Of a stretch of 64,000 nt of DNA, positions 41,412 through 49,782 are shown piece by piece (within the stretch, counting starts at the first letter, position 1; every line of letters begins with the position of its first letter). Below the pieces are notes generated by a model. The model saw only the letters and a list, made by a program, of their open reading frames with translations, was not told the origin of the DNA and did no database searches. A program made the translations under genes and the position numbers. Origin of the DNA: Larkinella sp. C7 (lineage in GTDB: Bacteria > Bacteroidota > Bacteroidia > Cytophagales > Spirosomataceae); contig NZ_VBSL01000009.1 of NCBI RefSeq assembly GCF_006149005.1, positions 1-64,000 on the forward strand, given 5' to 3'.

Positions 41412-42659
41412 ATGAACGTTTTCCCTGTCGAAACCGATTTTTTGCCCGTCCATTCACGCAGCAACCCTTTCCAGTCGTTCTGGATGGGAGGGTATGAATG
41501 CACCGATCAGCTCAATGCCTGGGGAAACCGGGTCGATTTTCTCCACATTACGGGGCATCTGCAACGCATCGACGACGATTACCGGAATCTGGACCCGTTC
41601 GGCATCCAAACCGTCCGGGAAGGCATTCGGTGGAGCCAGGTCGAAAAACGCCCGTATCAGTATGACTGGCAAACGCTGGCGTTCATGATGGAACGGGGCC
41701 GGATGGCCGGGATTCAGCAGGTCTGGGATCTCTGCCATTTTGGATTTCCCGACGATCTGACGCCCCTGCATCCGCTGTTTGCGCGTCGGTTTGCCGCTCT
41801 GTGCCGGAGTTTCGTTGCGTTTTACCGCTCGGTTGACCCCTACAGTACCCTGATCGTAACACCGATCAACGAAGTCAGCTTTTTGTCGTGGCTGGGGGGC
41901 GATGCCCGCGGTACGTCGCCCTACTGCGTGGGGCAGGGCTGGGAAGTGAAATACGGTTTGATGCGCGCTTACATCGAGGGCGTGGCCGCCCTGCGGGAGG
42001 CCGACCCCAGCATCCGCATCCTGACGACCGAGCCGTTGGTCAACGTGGTGCCACCCCTGGATGCCACGCCGGAACAGCTTGCGTTTGCGGCCCTGGCACA
42101 CGATAACCAGTTTCAGGCTACGGATATGCTCAGTGGACGAATTTGTTCGGAACTGGGTGGGCAGCCCGATTACCTGGATGTGGTGGGCTTGAATTATTAC
42201 TACAACAATCAGTGGATTGCCGGTTCCGGTGATTTTTTACCCTGGGCCAACGAGGGATTCGATCCGCGCTGGCGGCCCCTGCGCGACCTGTTCAGGGAAG
42301 TGTATCGACGCTACCAGCGCCCCATTGTTCTCTCGGAAACGAGTCACCCCGGCGAAGACCGCCCCCAGTGGATTCAGTTTGTGGCCCGGGAAAGTGCGGC
42401 CGTATTGAGCGGGGGCATCCCACTCTGGGGAATTTGCCTGTACCCGATCATCGACCGGCCGGATTGGGATCATCTGACGCCCTGGCACCAAGCGGGGCTT
42501 TGGGACGCGGAGGGAACCAGCGATGGAACCGTCACCCAACAGCCGCCACACCAGGTGCTGAACCAACCGTATGCCGACGCCTTACGGAAGGCACAGGCGG
42601 TTTTAGCCCGGGTTCAAAACAGCCTGATTTCGCAGGCCGGACCGCTTCCTAACTTCTGA
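41412..42659 (+). CDS. Clan-A glycoside hydrolase, GH1-like
   Basis: A 415-residue TIM-barrel glycosidase without a signal peptide. The acid/base candidate is Glu154 in VTPINEVSF and the nucleophile candidate Glu309 in VLSETSH, both at strand ends typical of clan GH-A. QVWDLCHFGFPDDLTPLHPL (~100) and DVVGLNYYYNNQW are also typical of GH1-like enzymes. The Trp-rich active-site end is altered compared with classical beta-glucosidases, so the substrate is uncertain. The glycosyltransferase follows after 105 bases in the same direction. Confidence 0.8.
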   Translation: MNVFPVETDFLPVHSRSNPFQSFWMGGYECTDQLNAWGNRVDFLHITGHLQRIDDDYRNLDPFGIQTVREGIRWSQVEKRPYQYDWQTLAFMMERGRMAGIQQVWDLCHFGFPDDLTPLHPLFARRFAALCRSFVAFYRSVDPYSTLIVTPINEVSFLSWLGGDARGTSPYCVGQGWEVKYGLMRAYIEGVAALREADPSIRILTTEPLVNVVPPLDATPEQLAFAALAHDNQFQATDMLSGRICSELGGQPDYLDVVGLNYYYNNQWIAGSGDFLPWANEGFDPRWRPLRDLFREVYRRYQRPIVLSETSHPGEDRPQWIQFVARESAAVLSGGIPLWGICLYPIIDRPDWDHLTPWHQAGLWDAEGTSDGTVTQQPPHQVLNQPYADALRKAQAVLARVQNSLISQAGPLPNF

Positions 42660-42764
42660 GCGCCCAAGCCTCCCCTTGCCGACCGGATGGAGTTGAATAG
42701 ATGATAATGGCTTCCTGTAAATACGGTTTGCCGGCGCAATGAATCATCTATAAACCATCATCAA

Positions 42765-43994
42765 ATGTCTCATCATCCATCGGTAGCCGGAGGTCAGTCA
42801 GGACATCAGGAATCCAGTAAATTCGACCTGTCGGCTCAGGTAATTTCAACAACTTCAGCGCGCGATATCACTGATTTACTCTGTTTCTCGCATTTACGCT
42901 GGAACTTCGTGTATCAGCGCCCTCAGCATCTCATGAGTCGGGCCAGTCAGCAATACCGGGTCTGGTATTGGGAAGAACCCGTTTGCGACGACCATGCCTG
43001 GCTGGAAGTTCGGCCGGTCAATCCCCACCTGCATGTTCTGGTTCCTCACTTGCCTCCCGGTCTGACGGCCGAAGCGGGCCATGAACTGCAACGCCAGTGG
43101 CTCAACAACTTGCGGGTTCAACACCGGATCATCGATTTTATTTCCTGGTATTATACGCCAATGGCGCTGGCCTTTACTGACCAGTTGCGGCCCCGGCTGA
43201 CGCTTTACGATTGCATGGATGAGCTGTCGGCCTTTCACGGAGCCCCACCCGCGTTGCGGGAACGGGAGGAAGAATTGATGCACCGGGCCGGGCTGGTCTT
43301 CACCGGCGGCTACAGCCTGTTCGAAGCCAAACAGCAACGACACCGATCCGTCCATGCGTTTCCCAGCAGCATCGACAACCCCCATTTTGCCCAGGCTCGT
43401 CAGGGCTTGGCCGATCCTGCCGACCACGCCGGCATTGCCTACCCGCGCGCTGGCTACAGTGGCGTCATCGACGAACGGCTGGACCTGACGCTTCTGCGAG
43501 AACTGGCCAGCCGCCAGCCCGACTGGCAGTTTATTCTGCTGGGACCGGTCGTTAAAATTGATCCGGCCACGTTGCCGCAAGGGCCAAATCTGCATTATCT
43601 GGGCATGAAACCCTATGAGGCCTTACCGGCTTATTTCAGCAATTGGCAAGTGGCTCTGCTGCCTTTCGCACGCAATGAGGCCACCCGGTTTATCAGTCCG
43701 ACCAAAACGCCGGAATACCTGGCCGCCGGGCTCCCGGTGGTTTCAACGCCGATTCGGGATGTGGTCACTACCTACGGCGACTACGCGCCCGTCTGGATTG
43801 CCGATACGGTTTGGGGGTTTGAACAGGCGATGGCAGAAGCCCTCCAGGAACAAGCCGAATCCGACTGGGCGCCGATCGACGCACACCTACAGCAGCAATC
43901 CTGGGACCTGACCTGGGCCAGCATGAACGGCCTGATTAAAAACCAACTGAAGCCCTCGGAGAACGCCGTGGCTCACGCTTTTCTTCCGGAGTAA
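42765..43994 (+). CDS. Glycosyltransferase, GT-B fold
   Basis: A 409-residue cytoplasmic protein. ITDLLCFSHLRWNFVYQRPQ, then YWEEPV at the start and the C-terminal nucleotide-sugar binding part (FILLGPVVKIDPATLP, YLGMKPYEALPAYFSNWQVA, KTPEYLAAGLPVVSTPIRDV) match the TuaH/GT4-like GT-B enzymes. The donor and acceptor are unknown. Together with the preceding glycosidase it suggests formation and remodelling of a glucose-containing compound. The N-terminal ~30 residues are polar and may not be part of the true start. Confidence 0.82.
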   Translation: MSHHPSVAGGQSGHQESSKFDLSAQVISTTSARDITDLLCFSHLRWNFVYQRPQHLMSRASQQYRVWYWEEPVCDDHAWLEVRPVNPHLHVLVPHLPPGLTAEAGHELQRQWLNNLRVQHRIIDFISWYYTPMALAFTDQLRPRLTLYDCMDELSAFHGAPPALREREEELMHRAGLVFTGGYSLFEAKQQRHRSVHAFPSSIDNPHFAQARQGLADPADHAGIAYPRAGYSGVIDERLDLTLLRELASRQPDWQFILLGPVVKIDPATLPQGPNLHYLGMKPYEALPAYFSNWQVALLPFARNEATRFISPTKTPEYLAAGLPVVSTPIRDVVTTYGDYAPVWIADTVWGFEQAMAEALQEQAESDWAPIDAHLQQQSWDLTWASMNGLIKNQLKPSENAVAHAFLPE

Positions 43995-44005
43995 ACACGA
44001 AAACG

Positions 44006-44052
44006 GGTTCGATAAACCGGCCGGATACCCGGCGTGGTTTGTCGAACCCGAC
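44006..44052 (-). terminator. Hairpin between glycosyltransferase and hydrolase genes
   Basis: A 15-base stem (44006-44020 with 44038-44052, one G-U pair) between convergent genes. T-rich sequence follows only on the minus strand, so it best serves the hydrolase gene ending at 44120. Confidence 0.55.
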
Positions 44053-44119
44053 TTCCGGCTTTTCGGTCTGGTGTCATCCGTTTTCAGGCATCTGAAAAGT
44101 TTACAGATCTACCGGACTA

Positions 44120-44761
44120 TTAGAGAGCAGGGACCTTTTCGTCAGTGCGAACGTCTATTTGGCACAACGCCGACAGGTCGAGTTTGTCTGATGGCGTTGT
44201 ATCAGCGCCAAGCACCCTTTCCATATACGTTAAGGCCATTTTGGTATGTTCCGGTGCGTCGGAGGCTATGCAATCAGCCGGAATACTCAGCGCCAAGTCC
44301 CGCATATACGCATCTTTAGCCGAAAAAAGAACACAGACATCGGAACTGATACCCGTCAAAATCAGGCGCTCAACCTGTAAATACTCCAGCAAGGTATCCA
44401 GCGTGGTGGCAAAAAAAGCCGAGTGCTTCGGCTTCAGCACAAAGTAATCCTCCGCTTCCGGATGCAGCAGTTCGGCCAGAGGCTGACCCCGAACCCCATC
44501 ATTCAGGCAATGCTCGACCACTTCCGTAAAATCGGACCGCCAGCGGCCAAAATTGTCATTCACGTAAATGATCGGAATCTGTAAAGCCTGGGCGCGTTTT
44601 TTCAAACCCGCAATCTGCTTCGCGGCTTTCAAAGACGGTTTTAAAAACAGCTGGCCTTCCGGAAACTCCAGATCATTGATCATATCGATAATCAGCAAAG
44701 CCACCGGAAAGCGATCCGGCACATTGCCGTGCAAATCTTCATTCTGCTTCTTCTTTCCCAT
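44120..44761 (-). CDS. Isochorismatase-family cysteine hydrolase
   Basis: A 213-residue cytoplasmic hydrolase from the ATG at 44761. The catalytic triad is visible: Asp26 (LLIIDMIND), Lys in VLKPKHSAF (~110-112) and Cys143 (GISSDVCV). The family cleaves amides such as nicotinamide, or isochorismate; the substrate is not evident. The frame is open upstream to 44842 but the extra residues are unlike the family. It stands next to a ferritin-like YciE gene in the same direction. Confidence 0.88.
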   Translation of the reverse strand: MGKKKQNEDLHGNVPDRFPVALLIIDMINDLEFPEGQLFLKPSLKAAKQIAGLKKRAQALQIPIIYVNDNFGRWRSDFTEVVEHCLNDGVRGQPLAELLHPEAEDYFVLKPKHSAFFATTLDTLLEYLQVERLILTGISSDVCVLFSAKDAYMRDLALSIPADCIASDAPEHTKMALTYMERVLGADTTPSDKLDLSALCQIDVRTDEKVPAL

Positions 44762-44842
44762 AGCGTGCCGTTGCCTAACGGTAGTAAGCCGGTGTTTCAT
44801 AACCCGGCTTACTACCAGTCCATCTCTCTTTTCAAAAATCAA

Positions 44843-45358
44843 CTACTCGGTTTTCGCTGACTCATTGACGGAGCCTTCGGCAATTTCCGTCAGCAGGGAA
44901 TCGGTTTTCTTTTCTTCGGCCAGGGTTGCTTCCAGCAGTTGAGCCGCCTTTGGATAGCCCAGCACACCGGCCAGGGTTTTCAGCGTTCCGTAAGAAGCAA
45001 TTTCGTAATGCTCCACTTTTTGTGCCGCCGAAATCAGGGCCACGTCCCGGGTTAACGTTCCCTCTTTGGTGTCTTCGATCAACCCTTCCGCTTCCTCGAT
45101 CAACCCTGCCATCGCATCACACTTTTTGGCCGATGCTTTTTCACCCACAGCCTCAAAGACCTGCTCCAGCCGGGCTACATGGTTTTCGGTTTCGGTCAGG
45201 TGTTTTTCGAAGGCGGTTTGCAATTCGTCCGACGTGGCTGATTTTGCCATTTTGGTCAGTGCTTTTGTCAAATGTTTTTCCGCCCAGTAGATGTCTTTCA
45301 ACTCATCGACAAACAATTCCTTCAATTCGCTTTCTCCGTTTCCTTTTGTCGTTGCCAT
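44843..45358 (-). CDS. YciE/DUF892 ferritin-like protein
   Basis: A 171-residue helical protein from the ATG at 45358. ELKELFVDELKDIYWAEKHL, then THLTETENHVARLEQVFEAV and QKVEHYEIASYGTLKTLAGV have the Glu and His residues of a diiron four-helix bundle as in YciE. Members are stress-related; the iron-binding role is inferred from the family. An upstream frame to 45487 is not like the family. Divergent from the histidine kinase gene. Confidence 0.88.
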   Translation of the reverse strand: MATTKGNGESELKELFVDELKDIYWAEKHLTKALTKMAKSATSDELQTAFEKHLTETENHVARLEQVFEAVGEKASAKKCDAMAGLIEEAEGLIEDTKEGTLTRDVALISAAQKVEHYEIASYGTLKTLAGVLGYPKAAQLLEATLAEEKKTDSLLTEIAEGSVNESAKTE

Positions 45359-45580
45359 GTTTTTAAACGTTGTTTTGATGAAAATTACCCGATTGCCGGT
45401 GTTTGAGAGTGCCTCAATACCCCGACAACGTAGCCTATCAACAGAACAAGATTGGAGTTGTTTATAAAAAGTTAGCGAGTTTTCCACCTATCTTAAAACT
45501 TTGAATCAACCTGCACTTTTTAACCATTCTTTCCCGAACGGGTTATTCAGGCAACGGAAGTTTCACCTGACCCGCTCCTT

Positions 45581-46840
45581 ATGAATACCCCAATCGATCC
45601 TTCGCTGGCCACACTGGCAACCTACCTGGCCGCCCGGCGGGAAGCCATTCTGAACACCTGGCGAACAGCCTGTCAAAATGATCCGGCCTGCAACACCATC
45701 GCCAGTTTAAGCCGGGAAGAGTTCAACAACAAGGTTCCTTTTATTCTCAACGTTTTCGACCAGCGGCTGCGGCAACTCGCTCTGAATGCGGATATTGAGC
45801 AGTTGTCGGAGGAGCATGGCCTGCACCGCTGGCAAAAAGGGTATACGTTGCAGGAACTGCTGACGGAAATCCATCACCTGAATCAGGTGCTGCTGGATGA
45901 ACTGCGTCACTACTGGCAACGCCATCCGGCACCTGAAATGGATTGGGTCGCCGAATCGTATGAATACTTATCCTGGTTCAAAACACTCAGCATCAGCGGT
46001 AGCGTCGGGCAATATACGGAACTGCAGCGCCTGGACGCCAGCAACCGGGTTCAGCTCCTGCAGCAGGCCCTCGACGATCTGAACGACCTGACGCGCCAGC
46101 GCGGAGATCTGTTGCGAACGGCCTCTCACGACCTGCGGGGCAGCTTCGGCATCATCGAGGGAGCCGCTTCGTATTTGAATCTGGTGGAAGCGGATGAACC
46201 GGAACGGAAACAGATGCTCGAAATGCTGAATCGCAACCTGACAACCGTGCGGAATATGGTCATCCAGTTGATGGATCTGGCCCGACTCGAAGCCGGTCAG
46301 GAATCCCTCAACATTCAGCCGTTTAACGCAGGACAACTCCTGCATCAACTGATCGACAGCTACCAGCCACTGGCCGAAGAAGCAGGCCTGATGTTAAAAG
46401 CCGACGGGCCGACGGAGTTGCTGGTTGAAAGTGATCCTCTCCACTTGCAGCGCATCGTGCAGAATCTGGTGTTGAACGCCCTGAAACATACTCAATCCGG
46501 CTGGATATCGGTGTCGTGGGTTCGCGAAAGCAATTACCGCTGGCTCATCGGGATTCAGGATTCCGGGCCGGGCCTTCCTAATCAGGATTCCGGTTCCTAT
46601 TCGCAGGTGCTGGCCCCCATTCCCGAATCGAGCGCGGCCTTTGGGGTGCCCACACCGGAAGCCGACGCCCGGGAGAAAGCCGTTATTCAGGCTCCTAAAG
46701 CCGCCAAAGGCGAAGGCATCGGCCTGTCGATTGTCAAACGGCTGTGTGAACTCCTGCGGGCCAGCCTGGAGATTGAGACCAAAGCGGGTGAAGGAACCCT
46801 GTTTCGCATTCGCCTGGGCCTTCACTGGAAAACCCAGTAA
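45581..46840 (+). CDS. Sensor histidine kinase with RsbRD N-terminal domain
   Basis: A 419-residue soluble kinase. Residues ~15-150 resemble the RsbRD N-terminal domain (ILNTWRTACQNDPACNTIAS, then EHGLHRWQKGYTLQELLTEI), used in stress-signalling proteins. The phosphoacceptor is His183 in RTASHDLRGSFG, then come the N-box (LVLNALKHTQSGW), G1 (GIQDSGPGLP) and G2 (GEGIGLSIVKRL). No membrane segment and no receiver domain are present, so the partner regulator is elsewhere. Divergent from the ferritin-like gene, which may be in its regulon. Confidence 0.87.
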   Translation: MNTPIDPSLATLATYLAARREAILNTWRTACQNDPACNTIASLSREEFNNKVPFILNVFDQRLRQLALNADIEQLSEEHGLHRWQKGYTLQELLTEIHHLNQVLLDELRHYWQRHPAPEMDWVAESYEYLSWFKTLSISGSVGQYTELQRLDASNRVQLLQQALDDLNDLTRQRGDLLRTASHDLRGSFGIIEGAASYLNLVEADEPERKQMLEMLNRNLTTVRNMVIQLMDLARLEAGQESLNIQPFNAGQLLHQLIDSYQPLAEEAGLMLKADGPTELLVESDPLHLQRIVQNLVLNALKHTQSGWISVSWVRESNYRWLIGIQDSGPGLPNQDSGSYSQVLAPIPESSAAFGVPTPEADAREKAVIQAPKAAKGEGIGLSIVKRLCELLRASLEIETKAGEGTLFRIRLGLHWKTQ

Positions 46841-46859
46841 AAACCCGGGCGACGCCTAT

Positions 46860-48260
46860 TCACTGAACGGTTTCTTTCAGCACCTGGTAGCGGTTTCGCA
46901 TTTCGTCTAATTTCTTGCGAAAAGCCGGGTCCGTCGCCCGGTTTTTCGTTTCGTGCGGATCGGCTTTAATGGAATACAACTCCTCATACCCGTGCTCGAT
47001 GAATTTCATGTATTTGAAATCCGGGGTGACCACGCCTTCCACTTTAGGCAACCGCGGACTGCCCATAAACGTATGTTCGTAGAAGAAATCCGTCCGGGCG
47101 GGTGCATTGGCCTGCATCAAATCCACCCCCTGCATGGTTTTCGGGACAGCAACCCCGGCGAACGACAGAAGGGTGGGGGCAATGTCGATGTTGAGCGCAA
47201 TCCGGTCCGGTCGGGTTCCTTTCCGGCTGGCGGGTAAAGCCGGGTTATAGATAATCAGCGGCACCCGGATGGACTCTTCGTGACCAAACCACTTGCCTTC
47301 CATGCCGTGTTCGCCCAGGTAAAAACCGTTGTCGCCCATAAAAACGATGATCGTGTTCTGATCCAGATTCAGTTGCTTCAACTGCGCCCTCAGCTTGCCC
47401 ACCACCTCATCGACGCCGGTGATCAGCCGGTAGTAATCCTTGACGGTTTTCTGGTGCAGTTCGGGCGTGGAGAACAGCGGTTTCCAGCGTTCGCGGCCAA
47501 TGTTTTTGTCGGTTCGGAAAAAGTCCGGGAAGCTGGCCCAGTACTTCGGATCGGCGGTTTCCGGCACCGGTATTTTGGCATCTTTATACAACGCCTTGAA
47601 CCGTTCCTGCACCGGATAGGTCGGCGGGTTGCCATCCAGTTCGTGCGGGGCCTTGAAGCTTACCGACAGACAGAACGGTCCTTTTCCGGCAAAATCGTTC
47701 AGGAAGTTCTGCACACCATGCGCTACGCTGTCAGTATGGTGAATCTTCTTCCCACTCTGGTTGGTGTATTCATACGGCGGCTGCCCCTTGCGGTTGCAGG
47801 CCCAGAAATCGTACTGGTCTTCGGGCGGGTTATCGCCCACCCCATACTTGCCGACAAAACCGATTGTATACCCGGCTTTTTTGAGCAGCAATGGGTAGGT
47901 ATTCGCAACGGCTTCCGGCGAGAAATCCGTCACAAAATCATTGATCTTGTGGCGTGATTCATACTGTCCGCTCAGCATACTGGCCCGGCTGACGCAGCAG
48001 ATCGCCGTGGTGACGTAGGCATTGGGAAACAGCATACCGCCTTTGGCCAGCGCATCCAGGTTCGGCGTCCGGATGATCGGGTTGCCCATTACGCCCAGCG
48101 CATCCCAGCGGTGGTCGTCCGTCAGCAGGAAAATGATGTTGGGTTTTCCGGGCGGTTTTCCAGCCGTTGTCTCAGGCAGATCGACAACAAATGCCGCGCT
48201 GCCCAAGATGGTTCCCACCACCCCGAGCCAACCGACCGTCCTTAAAATCGTTTTATTCAT
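46860..48260 (-). CDS. Exported sulfatase with a variant formylglycine motif
   Basis: A 466-residue sulfatase with a signal-like segment (TVGWLGVVGTILGSAAFVVD). The metal-binding NIIFLLTDDHRWD starts the domain. The formylglycine sequence is Cys88-Cys-Val-Ser-Arg92 followed by ASMLSGQ; the usual C-x-P-x-R has Pro replaced by Val. GDNGFYLGEHGMEGKWFGHE is present as well. It is the last gene of the Sus-type locus, 25 bases after the other sulfatase. Substrate: a sulfate ester, unknown. Confidence 0.88.
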   Translation of the reverse strand: MNKTILRTVGWLGVVGTILGSAAFVVDLPETTAGKPPGKPNIIFLLTDDHRWDALGVMGNPIIRTPNLDALAKGGMLFPNAYVTTAICCVSRASMLSGQYESRHKINDFVTDFSPEAVANTYPLLLKKAGYTIGFVGKYGVGDNPPEDQYDFWACNRKGQPPYEYTNQSGKKIHHTDSVAHGVQNFLNDFAGKGPFCLSVSFKAPHELDGNPPTYPVQERFKALYKDAKIPVPETADPKYWASFPDFFRTDKNIGRERWKPLFSTPELHQKTVKDYYRLITGVDEVVGKLRAQLKQLNLDQNTIIVFMGDNGFYLGEHGMEGKWFGHEESIRVPLIIYNPALPASRKGTRPDRIALNIDIAPTLLSFAGVAVPKTMQGVDLMQANAPARTDFFYEHTFMGSPRLPKVEGVVTPDFKYMKFIEHGYEELYSIKADPHETKNRATDPAFRKKLDEMRNRYQVLKETVQ

Positions 48261-48284
48261 GGCAATTTTCAGGATTTAAGAACC

Positions 48285-49757
48285 TTATTTGGGACGAATT
48301 TCCGCATAATACGACTGTGGCCGCAAACTATCCTTGTTATCATAGGTGTAGTTATAACGCTTCATATACTCGTCGGCTGGTAAAAATGTATCGTTGGTTT
48401 CCTTCAGCTTCTGATCCAGCACCGCATTCAGTTGCTTTTGCAACGCAGCGTATTCAGCCTTGTTGACCAGATTGTTTAGCTGATACGGATCGGTCTGATT
48501 GTCATACAAAAGCCAGGGACCGGCCAGCCGCCGGGCGTAGGTATACCGCTCGGTGCGAACAGCCCGGTATTCGCGCCCTCCGTTCTGGAAATTGTATTCG
48601 TGAAACGGAACCGGCAACACCACCAGCGCGGCATCGATGGGATAAACCGCCGGGTTGAGAATGCCCTTCGAAACGTCCTTGCCGTCGATGGTTGCGGGAA
48701 TTTTCAACCCCGCCATGCCCAGCAGCGTCGGCAGAATATCCGGCGTGTTGATCGGTTTGGTGATCTCAATGCTTTTCTTCCCGAATTGGGCCGGATACCG
48801 CACCAGCATCGGCACCCGGATGGATTCGTCCCAGGGGCGTTGTTTCCGCAAAACACCCTGGGTCAGCAGCATGTCGCCGTGGTCGGAGGTCCATACCAGA
48901 ATCGTGTTGTCGGCAATGCCCTGCTCGTCCAGGGTTTTGAGCAGTTTGCCGAGCGCATCATCCAGGGCGGTGCAGTGGGCGTAATAGTCCGCGTAAATCC
49001 GCCGGGCGCTGTCCTGCATGGCTTTTGGCACATTGGGCCGGATCGTCAGCGTCTTCGGGTCATACATCGCCCGGTATTTTTCGGGCGCCGTGTGGTACGG
49101 ATTGTGGGGTGGTCCCCAGGACAACACCAGCAGAAACGGCTTGTCTTTGGATTGCTTGATAAACCCGATGGCACTGTCCGTCTGTGGAAACGCATCGTAG
49201 CCCGGCCACTGGTGTTTCTGATCCTTTTCGTCGAAATAGAATGAATCGTTGTAATCGTGCGACACTTCCCGGACTTTCCAGTAATCGAACCCCTGCCGCC
49301 GGTCGCGGGTGATCGGCTTGTCGCGGGCGCTGAACGGATGTTCGCCATTCCGGTGTCCGTTGATGTGCCATTTGCCGATGTAACCGGTCTGGTAGCCATT
49401 GTCCTTGAAGATTTCGGCCATCGTCAGGGCTTCGTTCGGCAGCGGTTTGTCGTTGTAAAAAACGCCGTGCTTGAGCGGATACTGCCCCGTCAGCAACGTT
49501 GCCCGGTAGGGTGTGCAGACGGGCATGGTGGCAATGGCGGTTTTGAAGTTGACGCTTTCCTTCGCCAGTTGGTCGGCGTAGGGCGTTTTTACATCCGGAT
49601 TGCCCGCGTAGCCCACGGCATCGGCCCGCCACTGGTCCGAAAAGATAAAAATCACATTGGGTTTTTCGGCTTTTACCGCCGTTTTTGGCCGGGTCGTGCA
49701 GTAGAGCAGACTTACGGCAACCAGAAGAAAACCAGAGAGTTGCAGGTTTTTTTTCAT
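48285..49757 (-). CDS. Lipoprotein sulfatase
   Basis: A 490-residue sulfatase with a lipoprotein signal (LQLSGFLLVAVSLLYC, Cys20). The canonical formylglycine motif is Cys81-Thr-Pro-Tyr-Arg85 followed by ATLLTGQY. NVIFIFSDQWRADAVGYAG and WTSDHGDMLLTQGVL give the metal site. Being anchored at the membrane, it probably removes sulfate from substrates imported by the adjacent SusC/SusD pair. 25 bases after the SusD stop begins the gene set that ends with the second sulfatase. Confidence 0.92.
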   Translation of the reverse strand: MKKNLQLSGFLLVAVSLLYCTTRPKTAVKAEKPNVIFIFSDQWRADAVGYAGNPDVKTPYADQLAKESVNFKTAIATMPVCTPYRATLLTGQYPLKHGVFYNDKPLPNEALTMAEIFKDNGYQTGYIGKWHINGHRNGEHPFSARDKPITRDRRQGFDYWKVREVSHDYNDSFYFDEKDQKHQWPGYDAFPQTDSAIGFIKQSKDKPFLLVLSWGPPHNPYHTAPEKYRAMYDPKTLTIRPNVPKAMQDSARRIYADYYAHCTALDDALGKLLKTLDEQGIADNTILVWTSDHGDMLLTQGVLRKQRPWDESIRVPMLVRYPAQFGKKSIEITKPINTPDILPTLLGMAGLKIPATIDGKDVSKGILNPAVYPIDAALVVLPVPFHEYNFQNGGREYRAVRTERYTYARRLAGPWLLYDNQTDPYQLNNLVNKAEYAALQKQLNAVLDQKLKETNDTFLPADEYMKRYNYTYDNKDSLRPQSYYAEIRPK

Positions 49758-49782
49758 TCTATTGTCAGGTTTTTTGACGTGT

